Shown here: piece after piece, positions 24,801 to 36,800 of the stretch
Layout: every line of letters begins with the position of its first letter
Numbering within the stretch: position 1 is the first letter of the stretch
Assembly (NCBI RefSeq): GCF_905404315.1
Contig: NC_066292.1
Span: 5,828,001 to 5,892,000 of the forward strand
Reading direction: 5' to 3'
Length of the DNA stretch: 64,000 bases
Source of the DNA: Leptidea sinapis
Lineage: Eukaryota; Arthropoda; Insecta; Lepidoptera; Pieridae
Translations under genes and position numbers: made by a program
The notes under the pieces: model-generated
The model's input: the letters and a program-made list of their open reading frames with translations, nothing else
Database searches by the model: none
Told to the model about the DNA's origin: nothing

Positions 24801-27800
24801 TTAAGCGTTGGAGGCGTGATGCGATTTCAAATAATAATAAAATATAATAATATGGTGATCACTAAAAATAGATTTAAGAGAAATAATAAAATATAAACAC
24901 AGAATTCAAACTTACAGCTCGTGAAGCAACTAGAGGCGGAATGTTCTGATTCAGCGTACGGCTTGGTGTCGTACTCATCGCTGTGACCCTTGGTTGAGGC
25001 CGAGGGTGTCACCTGGTGGTCCACAGGTGACGCGTAGCTGAAAGAATATTCCATATTAGTTGATTTGATAATTGCTGGCATATAAAGTAGTAGGAATAGC
25101 TGTTTAAAGTTTAAATGTAAAGTAAATAATTCACTCATAGTCGAATACAATTCTTCAAGTTGTTAGAGATCATTTTAAAAAGTATAAGAGCCTCTTCCAC
25201 ATCCAGAACCGAAATAAACGAGCTACAAATATCGTTAGGTTCGAAAAAAGCCGACTATACTCCTACTCATAATACTCCGAGTTATGCTTGATCGTATCTA
25301 CAATAACTAAGGGCGCTCTGACCATATACAATATTATGTGTGCTGAGCATATTACCAAACACTCACGTAGTCCACAAATACATGAGCCGATACACCGAGC
25401 AAACATAGAAGGCAACCATACACTCCGAGACGCCTTAGACAGCCCCAATAGGGTTCATTACTTTTCGTCGGTGTTGGTTTGGCTAGAGCCACATGCAACG
25501 TTTCACGCACAACCGGCCATCTAAAGTACGTAAAATTATAGCCCAAACATGCACTCAACGTTGAAAATGATATAAAATTTTGAAGATTTAGATTCGAGTA
25601 CGATAAAGCTATTTACAAGATTTTATAGAACCAAAATAATTGTATCTTTATACGTATTTAACCTTGAAAGTTTTGAAATTTTAAATCCATTTTTTTGACT
25701 CCTCTCTCACACTCTCACTCGGACACTCCGACTGATTTTCTAAACTTCTTCAATGCAAGAACTTTACACTAACTACAGGTTATTTATAAGAGCGATTAGT
25801 TACTGACTTACCTGTTGGTTAAATGTGGGACATCATAGTGATGTTCAGTTCTGGGATCTGGTTGAGGATGCTCGTATCTTGGAGGTCGGTGCTGCATCAG
25901 GTCTGGGGCAAGTGAGAGCGACTGCTTCTCCACTGTTGGGTAGATCTCAGGTTGAAAATCTGCCATTAAATTAGATTATTGGAACAGTTACTTTATACTC
26001 AGTGTATACATTATACTGAATAAGATACATTAAAATAAAAAGTACTACGAGACACTTTACGGCAAATGATCAGGACTACCCATCTTTTAGTTTGACACAG
26101 AACAGGAATTAAATTTTAGTTTATGATAAAAACTAGGGTCAATGAACCAACGTTGATTAATGTAGAGGTTGTGAAGTGCAGATTGTACGTTTCGCTCGGC
26201 GTTAAATCATTAATTAAGTACAGTCAGCACCAAATTCAATGGCCACAGAGTAGCCGAAAGAATGGTGGTAACATCCATCGTAAAAAACGTATAATCGGAT
26301 CATCGAAATTGACCAAATAGTATATCTATTTGGTCAATTTCGATCATATCGTTATACACAAAATGCTAGAATATTTTATTTCTTTTTTTAACCGACTTCG
26401 AAAAAGGAGGAGGTTCTCAATTCGTCGGTAGTTTTTTTTTATGTTTGTTACCTCAATACTTTCGACTGGATGAACCGATTTTGATAATTCTTTCATTATT
26501 TGAAAGCTGGTGCTTCCCGAGTGGTCCCATTGTAATTTGGTCCAGATCTGACAATGGAATCCATGAGAAATCCATAAAAGTCTTAAATTTTGCTATACAT
26601 ACGTATAGCAAAGGACGATAAATTTACGAATAACTCAATATCGCGCCAACCGATTTCGACGATTCTTTTTTTATTGGAAAGCATATACGTCAAAGATAGT
26701 TAGGTACAAAGTAACGGAACACTGTCTGTTATCAAATTGCAAAGTACTAACGTCCATTGCTGCATTGAAAATTTTTGTATATTTAGACAAATTATTAATT
26801 AGTGTACTTCAAATTCACTAAAAATCATAAAAAAAAAATAAAAAAACAACGGCCTTCAAAAACACTATTCCAAAACGATAGATATAATGTGCACCGAAAA
26901 GTATAAAAATAATTGCGTATTTTTATACAATCTAATTAATTAATCTAATTCTAGTTACGATTATTGTAATTTTTGGAGTCGTTATACTGATACGGTTTTA
27001 TACGTTAATTATTTGATCTTTCATCACTTAGTGAACTGAGTCTGTTTGTCCTAATTTGATAAAGATTTCTACCAAATTCTTCTATTCGGTTCTGTATCTG
27101 GTTATATAAGAGCATGTATTTTAATTAGCTTTTAATGAGTAAGCATTTCGTATAAACCAGGAGGCCTATTACCAAAATCGAAATAAGAAGTTATAGTTGA
27201 CGGATTGTACATTTTCCTATAACGAAAGTGTTTCGGATCCGAAGATCGATATGAAGTTCGCGATTAGACATTTTGTCGTTCATTTATCTTATTCCCAAAT
27301 TCACTTGACATTAACTTTTTCGTTGTTTGACATTATTATGATTGTAACTACAACTTCATACCATAGTTATGTCTATGATTCCAAAACTAAAACCGATCCG
27401 AATTACTTTGGTAATAGTATTTAATTCGAAGTTCGTCATTCTTTCATTGCGGACTGAAACTTCGGCTTTCAATTTTGGTAATAGACCTCCTGAACACACC
27501 ATCGATGAAAGTACCACGTTTTCACAAAAATTCCCTATTTTCTTTTATTTTCCTATGCATCCACGAAGTATCCAAGTTATAGACAGCCTTAATAATAAGG
27601 CTCCATCAACCCTTTTGTACGTGGGCCCTTAAATTACAGTGACAGTTGGTATGCAGTGACCCTCGTTTACCAGCCGACTGACTGGGGGCCACATGCCAGA
27701 ACATTATTATCTATTCCGTTCAAATACTACGTAACCCGATACTTGATATAATCGCGTACAGACAATGTCGTTAGAAAAAAGATCATTCTTACTTTAGCTT

Positions 27801-30800
27801 CCGCGATATATTATGTTACCTGTTATAGATAATATTCTTTTGTTCAATATTAAATTATAAACACGTGTGTTATACAGAAAGTGTGTACATATTATTACTG
27901 GTGAGTTAAGGAAGCTAATAGGAAATATTAATTGTCCTTTCTATGCCTGTCCAGAGCTAGTTTTTTTAATGAAAATATGAGACGAGACGAGCCGGACTTT
28001 CACCTGATGATAATCGATACGCCGTGCCATAATGCAGTAACGATAAGGAATCTTGAAAAACCCAAAAATTCTGAGAGGCTCTACAAATTATGCTCGTCAC
28101 CTTCGGACATAATATGTTAAGTCTCATTTCTCCAGTAATTTCACTAGCTACGGCACCCTTCAGACCGAAACATAGGAATGTTTACACTTGAAATAGGCTG
28201 TGCAAAGGAGCCTCCTATTGGGACCTCTGGAGCCTCACAGGAACTACGAAGAGATAAAACAAGCTAAAGCTAAGTTTGTAATTCACAATCGTATCTCCCG
28301 AAACTGATCTTAAAAAATAACCTCTTTATGAACAACAACCTACAAAAGTCTGGACAGGTCTGGTTAGGTGTATGAATATTATAAATGTTCTGAACAGGGG
28401 CAAATCAAGAGTTCCTAGAAAGAGGCATAAAAAGGCATAAAAGACATTTATTTTCTCAAAATTGATTCCTTTAGAATCTTTTTGATGTCATTTCTAATAA
28501 CTACTAGATACTACTACCGCTTCGGAAACAAATGGCGCTCTGAGAGAGAAGAAGCAGCGCAAGAAACTCTCCCGGCATTTTTTTTTGCGCTCTTTTCATT
28601 AAAAATATACAATATTGTACAGTCATTTCTATCGCTTTAAAATAATCACAATCTAGTCCCAGGCTGTCCGATCATTTAGATATTCAGCAGTGGAGTAATA
28701 GTATTTACGACAGAGCCATTTTTTTTATAAAACATTTAAATTTATTTACAGATAATACCTGAACAGTGGCTGGGACTTTATTATAGAAGTTTTTACATTT
28801 ACCCTTAAAGCTATTATGTATTTTATGAAGCCTACTAGAATTAGTTACAAGCAATCCCTTATTTCTAGTGTTATAATAATGAAACTCACTATTAAGAGCA
28901 AAAAGGTGACGATTTTTGTGAATGTATATTAAATTTTCATAAATTTAATGAGAATGAACAGTCATAATATTTATTTCTTTAAATTTTTCTTTGAGAGACT
29001 GTCTATAACAAAGCTGATATATAGCACGAACAGCTCTCTTTTGCAGTGCAAACACTATATCAATGGAGAGAAGGTAAGTATTTCGAGACCGTATTAACTT
29101 GACATCCGTATCGTTTTATTTATTAATTATTTTATTTATTTAATACATCACAAAATCCACAAAATTTAAGTTAGGTTACTATAATACTATTGTAGAACTT
29201 ACGTCTAATAATGGATTTACAATATTTATAATAAGACGTATACCACGTCTTGTGCGTATGTGTGTGTGTACGTATGTATGTAGGTATGTGTGTTTATGAA
29301 TTATTACTAATTTTTTATTATTATATTATATACATTTAACAGCTGTTTCTCTGGTATACAGGCGTGGTGTGTATGTAATTTATAGGTAGTTGATGGGTTG
29401 TTAATAATCACCTGTTCTTGTCATGGTGTATAAGGAGTGGTCCCTGGTCTTCCTCTGCAACAGCTTGTAGACGACGGCAGCTCCTGCCAGGAACACCACC
29501 ACGGCGACAGCGATACCGATATACAGGGGCACGTCATTGTGGGCCGCCACTGTTAGAAAGCATCACTTATTAAATTAATTAGTTTTTATCAGTAGAGCAC
29601 TATATTATCATGGAAATATTTATCAATTCCAAAGTCACCATATTTTTATATAAGTGCAAGCAGTTTTTAAAATTTGTTCAAATTTCAGCCTGACAACAAG
29701 CCTGACTTCAAATGTCAGACGTATGGCTGACGGAGGCATGGTTAGCGGAGCCATAAGTATCCTTCAACTAAAATTTGAAAAGAAAATTTTCTGAACCTTG
29801 CGGGACTCGATATTTCGCGTTCCGTGCGAATGCTCTGCCAACTGAACTAACCGTTCGAGTGACGTATCGTCATAAAATCTTGTATTGAACAAAGATCTCA
29901 GGTTGTGGCTTCATCTACAGGATCGACTTTACAGTTGATAACCTGCTCAACCCCAATATTTGCATATTAGGAAATTGACTTCAGATGTCGCTCTTGTAAA
30001 TCTAAACAATTTGTTATGTTTTTAAAGTCATAACCCTCACTTCTAGGATTAATACACAAATAAAATTTGAAAACAAAATTTTATGAACGATGCAGGACTC
30101 GAACCCACGGCCTCTCGCATTCCGTGCCAGTGCTCTGCCAACTGAGCTAACCGTTCGAGTGACGTATCGTCATAAAATCTTGTATACTTCGTTCAACTCT
30201 AAGGTTGTGCCAGATTTTATGACGATTCGTCACTCAGATACAGATACAGAAAGCTTGATAAGTTTAAATCTATTACTTATATTATTAATGTCGTATTTTT
30301 CATAAAATTAAAAGACGTTTATTTCGTGCAAAGAAAATACATCATCCATAAAATTAAAAAAAATAAATAACATCTTTGCTGTAATATTACGTTCTTTTAT
30401 ATTTTTGTTAAATATTTGAAAGTGATTCATAGCAGAAGTCCTCCAAACAGAGAGGGGAATAAATCACAACTTTGTAAGAAAGTTAGTTACTCAGGAAATA
30501 TTATCACGTCACACCCGGGAAGTCTCAAACTAAATAATGCCTTTACAAACTTAAGAGCTATATTATAACACTTTATTTAAAAAAATATGAAAATCTTTGT
30601 TGAAATTATTGTTATTTAGTAAAAGTAATTTATTGAAAATTTATTGAAGTAGGCGTTACTTTGCGGAAATCCATAATAATCCAAAAGTTTTGAGTTTTCT
30701 TTAGTGTTAATTCCGCCAATATTTGTCTTTTAGTAAGTCATTAAGTAAGTAACATAAACATCCTTTGTTTACATAGGTTTATGTGTCAACTACACTTTTA

Positions 30801-33800
30801 TATCTCAAAAATATTGTTTTTTTATATATTACTAGCTAACCCGACAGACGTTGTTCTGTAGATAAAAAAAATACTGTTTTATAGGAATTTGCCAATAATA
30901 TTTCTAAACAAAACATTATTTCGTAAAAAATGCTCCCTGTGGTTATAATTAAATTGTTTCACAGCGGAACTGTCAAACCGTGCGTCACTAAATTCTCTCA
31001 TAGAAAATATTTCCATACAAAACAAATATTAAAAATAAAACTATTGGAACGAAGTTCCTTACGGCAAGCTTGGAGGGGATAGGGATTTTGCTGCGCGACC
31101 GAACTGAAAAAAATGTGATAGTAAAACCGTAAGAAAAAATCCGTGGAAAAAAGTGCGTGGAAAAGTGCGTGGAATAAAACCGTTAAATGAGACGTGCGCA
31201 GATGCGACAGTCGCATACACAAGCGAGTAGTGTATATTATGTATTTGTGTCGATTCTACATTAGCCGAAGGAACTTCGTTTCTACCTGGTGTGCCACGAC
31301 ACCACATCATTTTTTAACTTATTATGGGTCCCAAATCGAAATAAAAACTATCCTATCTCTCAAGTTGGACCAAACTGCACTCCATGAAGTAATCCCCATT
31401 TAAATCCGTTCATTAGTTTAGGAGTCCATCGCGGACAACGTGTCACGTAATTAAGATATATTAAACATGAATATGACTCGAATGAAAGTGCAAACAATCC
31501 CTCCATGAAATCTACTGTACGAAGGTCAAGATATGAGCGACCTGCTATTAAGGTGGGAGTATCCTTGAAGGTCCCCAAGTCGTGCCTGTACCGGAATACT
31601 GCTGTGGTTTTTATGTACAAAAATGTGTATTACAAAACCTAATCAACCCTTACCTAATAAAGTAATGTTGCTGCTGTAAGAAAAAAGAACTTAAATATAA
31701 AAATAATGAATCTTTTAATGATAATGACGCAATTCTATTAAGATAAAAAGTATTGAGTATTAAATAATTGACGCTATATCTTCGATAAACGTTATTGAAG
31801 TAAAAAATAAATTAATAAAATCATTTATCAAAATGTATTTCTATAGAAATATGTAACAACGGTGAAAAATAACTTAATACATCTATGACTTACACTTTTA
31901 GAAATGACTAGCTGATGCCCGCCACTTCGTCCGCGTAGATAAGGGGTTTTTAAAAATAATAAGCAAGTTTCGAATTGAAGATTATCTCATGTCCTATTCC
32001 AGTTCCAGTTCCCGTTTTCGCTCCCGTTCCCAATATATTATATGAATCTTATTTTGCGCAAGATCACTATGGCAAGCTAAATCTACTATTGGCATAGTTA
32101 TAGCTCATTGAAGTAAATTCCCAAATCCCGCGGGAACCATGGATTTTTCCGAGGTAAAATGTAGCCTCCTTTCCCAAGCTTTAGTGTATCGCTGTACCAA
32201 ATTTCATCAAAATCGGTTCAGTATCTCCGACGTAAAAGCGTAATAATCAAAGAGAAATTATAAGCTTATGTGAGATTTCCAAATGATAATTTTGTCAGTG
32301 TCAATGCCTTTCAATTACGAGAAACAATCTGAGCTTCTAATTCAAACTCTATCAAGTCCACATTTATATCGCTGACAAAAACTGAACAGATAAACAACAC
32401 CTGTAGCATAAGCTTTTAAATTTTACGAGATGATCGTAAAACGTGAAATATGATCACGAGTCTCATCGCACGGGAAGCCGCAGCGATGGCTTTAAGACCC
32501 GGCCGCGATGAAATGTTTAAATGCTCCTCGGTAATCAACATTTCTTACATTTAATGCTCTCAGATGCGGCTGGTACAAATAAAAACACTGTATTGCCGGC
32601 GATATCGGAATACTGAGTTATTCTTCCGAATAGGTTTAAATTTAAAAGGAATCATAAATTCATTTAACCTTTTTTTTAAGTTTTTGTAATATGTTGTCTT
32701 ATCCTATAACTAGTGAAAAAACGCCAATACTTAAGCTTTTGAGAAAAGCTTCAAAGAAAAAAGATTTTTAAAATTTACAACATTTTTACAACTAGGAGGC
32801 TCTTTTCACAGGATGTCGGCTAGATTATGGGTACCACAACAGCGCCTAATTGTGCCGTGAAGCAGTAATGTGTAAACATTAGCGTGTATCGGTCTAAGAT
32901 CACCGTAGCTTGTGAAATTACTAGGCAAATGAGACTTAACACATGTCTCAAGGTGACGAGTGAAATTGTAACTCAGAATTTTTGGGTTTTTCAAAAGGCT
33001 GGCAGGAGGCCAGTCTTGTCCCTTATTTCCATAAAAAAATCATACTTTGAATAAAATTTTGATCAGTTTCATCGCAATCAAATGCACGAATACTGCGCAT
33101 TCAATATGAACATTCAAAGATACAATTTTATAAATAATCTATAATACAGGATTTTTGTCATTGCTACTTGGTACACAAAGATATTCTTTTAGATATTATT
33201 AATAAAAAATAAAAAAATATTTAACGAGTCTTTAGATTATTTGGTAAACAGTTTTAATAGTTTCAAAGTTAGAAAACGTGATAATATACAAAGTAAATTA
33301 ATATTTGTTTTGCATTTCCTTATTTATACATCCACATATTAAATGGCAATTGTTCAACACTTTGCACTCTTCTACAAATTCCATAAAATTTCACATTCGC
33401 CACAGATTATGTTACTTTGACGTCCCTATCTCTAACTAATTTGCTTATGTGTTGAAGCCAAAATACAATATGAAGTATGCGCTATGCAATATGATACACT
33501 TTATTTTTCTCAGCTATCAGGTGATGTGAGTTCCCATGCCAATCCATCAACATCGTCAGCTGAGTTTATTTTAACTTCGATTACTAGAGGGAGTGACTGA
33601 AACATACTCTGGTAGTGTGGCTTTTCACAACCTTGGTAGATCGGTGGTTACTTAATTGGGATTTATTTATAAAATACGCCTATGATTTGAAAGCCTGAGC
33701 GAAATTTTACAGACGTTAAAGTACAATAAAGTCAGACTATTGCTTGTAAATAAGTCAAATCCCTTTTTTTTCACACTCTTACACAAATTATCTTGCCCCA

Positions 33801-36800
33801 AACTAGGCATAGCCTGCCTGTATTATGGTACAAGGCAACGATATATTTAAAACAATATACTTACTTAAACAGACATAAATACATATTATAAACATACATG
33901 ATTCGGAAACAAGCATTCATATTCATTACATAAATGATTGCACTGGGATTCGAACCCGGCAGGGTCACTAACCACTGGGCTATAGGGGTCGTCAATAATC
34001 TCTTTTCTTCAGAATATGTATGAGACCTGTTTGTTCTGTTTACTGCTGCCGAATACCACGACACGAAACAAACTTAGATATAATTCTCGTCACCTCGATG
34101 TTTGGCGTTTCTCTGCTGTTCGGTTTTCAAGGAATACCTTACATTAAATATGGGACGAACTTCTTTGCGCGGTGTATTCAGGACGATACGACATGGGTAC
34201 CTTCAAAAACCACCTTCATAAAAGGACGGCAGAGCTCTTTTTTGTGATCATAAGGGGCGAGACGAGCAAGACGTTCAGCTAATGGTAATTGATATGTCCT
34301 GTCCAATGCAGCGTCGCTCAGGATTCTGAGCCCAAAAATTCTGACACCTTGACACATAAGATGCTAAGTCTCATTTGCCCAGTAATTTCACTAGCTACGA
34401 CGCCCTTCAGACTGAAACACATTAATGCTTATACATTACTGCTTCGCGGTAGAAATAGGCGCCGTGGTGGTACCCATAAGCTAGGCGGCATCCTATGCAA
34501 AGGTGCCAACCACTGGTAAGCTTATGTGATTCCTCTGGTGTTGCAGGAGATCGCTGAACATCAGGTGATCAATACTATTTTTTGTTATCTTTTTCCATAA
34601 ATAAATAAAAATAAGTATTATATGCGTTACGATCATAAAAAGAATGGTCCTGATATCAACAGATGTAATTCCAAACACACTCCTGTAGTCTGCATTAAAA
34701 TTATTTATGTCACTGTTCTATGTTTACGATTGGCCCCGGGGCGAATGTTAATGAGAACTTTTTACCAAATTAAGGGTTTAGTTAACGACATCTAAGATAG
34801 TTTCAGACGTGAATTGAAAGAAACTCTGGTGATAAATATTGAGTTTTATGCTTGTTTTCAAGTGGTTCCAGCTATTTTTACTTAATGGATGCGGCTTGCT
34901 CGTTTTTTATATATTTTATGTTTGTCTATGATTATAAAGGTTGTTTGGTCCTGGAGAGGATTGAGGAAAGTAGATTGAATAAACATTGCATATTACAAAT
35001 ACTAATTTATAGAGCTGATGTGGATGGAACATAGGAGTAAACTTAATATAAATATTTTAATTCAAAATAGGAATATTAAATCAGTAATTATTGAATATAA
35101 AATCTATAGAATCGATTATCTAGAAACTGTCATAACCATAATGCTAACACCAGGAACAGACATAAAGTTATAATGCCTCTTACTCGGCTAAGTCGAGTTA
35201 GTAAGTCTTTTGTGGGGCGATGTATATGCTTTTACAACGAGATCCCAAAACAAAAGTATTACGTTATTCAAAAGAATTGTTAAAAAACGTTTGTGTGGTA
35301 AAGGTTACTATAACATAAATGACTTTCTTGAAGATACCACAGATGGGGAATGGAGTGAACGACCTCAGGCTATTAAATAATTAGTTTAATTATACAATAT
35401 TACTTTGTAAACATATTTTTTCGATGAAAAAAAAGCCCGCTGAGTTTGTTGCGCCAGCTCTTGTCAGGTCTGAGGCATTCATTTTGGAATCGGTGGCTTT
35501 GTGACTTTCAATAAGTGATGTCACATCCTATTTTGAATAAAAACATTTGAATTTGAATATTCATTCGAATTGATATACCCCACACCAGAAGAGAACGAAC
35601 GCGGGTCTGAAGTAAGAACTTTAAATGAATTAAATTCATTAATGTTACATAAGAATTTAGAAAGCCATTAATACTGTATCAACCATTACATCATAATCAT
35701 CATAGGTGTTTTAATAATTCTATTGAATTTCTCAACATATTTATGTATTTTGTACATAATCTTGGATCCTGTTTCTAGTAAATTCCGCAATCAGAGCGAT
35801 CACTTACTGCGGAAGGGACAGTATACTATTAGCGAGAAATATTTATTTTTGATTGTGAAACTTATAAAAAGTGACTATTATTTATCATTCGCAGTATGGA
35901 ATATATATAGCAGAGTACATTATTATATTATCAGTTTATTGAAAGGCTGAGAGCAATCGTGATAAAACTCTCGCAAGATTGAAAAAATAATGAGATAAGA
36001 TTAATCTGTGAGACAGATCTGAAACTTGTCGTTGAATGGAGCCATCGATAATCGAATAATCGAATAATTAAATCGAGTTAAAAGCGTATAATTCATTGAA
36101 TGATCATTATCGATTGTCGAGAGCGGAGACATCGATGGTATCGTAAATGAAAAACGACCTACTTTTTCACTTCCGCAGTGATTTACCGGTTCTAACGATG
36201 AAATATAACAACGACCATTATTTTGTTATTGTTTTGGAAAATAAAGTTTTGTGGTTGTTGACAATTTGTTATTTATTTTTAAGTGATAACCCTCACCTCT
36301 GGGATTAATTACACAAATTACATTTGACAACAAAATTTATGATCGACGCCAAAACCTGAGAGTTGAACAAGACCTACAAGATTTATCAACTATACGTCAC
36401 TCGAAAGGTTGGCTCAGTTGTTAGAGCGCTCGCACGGCATGCGAGAGGTCGTGGGTTCGAGCCCCGTATCGTTCATAAATTCGTTTTGTTTTCAAATTGA
36501 ATTTGTGTAATAAATCCCAGAAGTGCGGGTTATGACTTTAAATAAATAAGAAATTTTTAAGATTTGAAAGATCAACATCTCAAGTCAATTTCCTAATATA
36601 TAATATAACGATAGCAAATATTGGGGTTGAGCAGGTTAACTGTGAAGTAGATCCTGTAGATGAAGCCACAATCTGAGAGTTGAACAAGACATAAAAGATT
36701 TATAAACTATACGTCACTCGAACGGTTGGCTCAGTTGTAAGAGCGGTCGTACGGCATGCGAGAGGTCGTGAGTTCGAGTCCCACATCGTTCATAAATTTC

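Larger units (their letters stand above)
22946..24915 (-). other. unc-5 intron (linker exon to ZU5-start exon)
   Basis: The 1970-bp intron holds a LINE-A fragment (23275-23775), a truncated SINE-C (24449-24600) and a tRNA-like unit (24619-24775). The remaining short gaps hold nothing recognisable. A pair of similar phrases, CCAGTAGAGAGGATCACATA (22990) and CTTAGTGGAGAGGGTCACAT (23921), followed by comparable text, indicates a duplicated roughly 170-bp segment around the LINE. Confidence 0.7.
25960..29411 (-). other. unc-5 intron (TM exon to juxtamembrane exon)
   Basis: This 3452-bp intron holds the hairpin at 26302, the old repeat at 26386-26832, the CAGGAGG MITE at 27158-27492, a SINE-B copy and a LINE-D fragment. 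Small gaps such as 27500-27960 show nothing I recognise. 29255-29300 is a GTATGT-rich stretch. Confidence 0.75.

Noticed and set aside
24827..25150. whole 107-codon ORF as one exon
   Set aside because: Only 24916-25037 is bounded by splice sites in the right phase; the outer parts are hydrophobic, low-complexity intron.
27197..27632. two overlapping plus-strand ORFs
   Set aside because: They lie in and across the end of a MITE and show no domain.
36405..36476. tRNA gene (Ala-like, GGC)
   Set aside because: A and B boxes are good, but position 33 is not T, the acceptor arm does not pair properly, and the same text recurs with long shared flanks at several loci. Treated as a tRNA-derived repeat.
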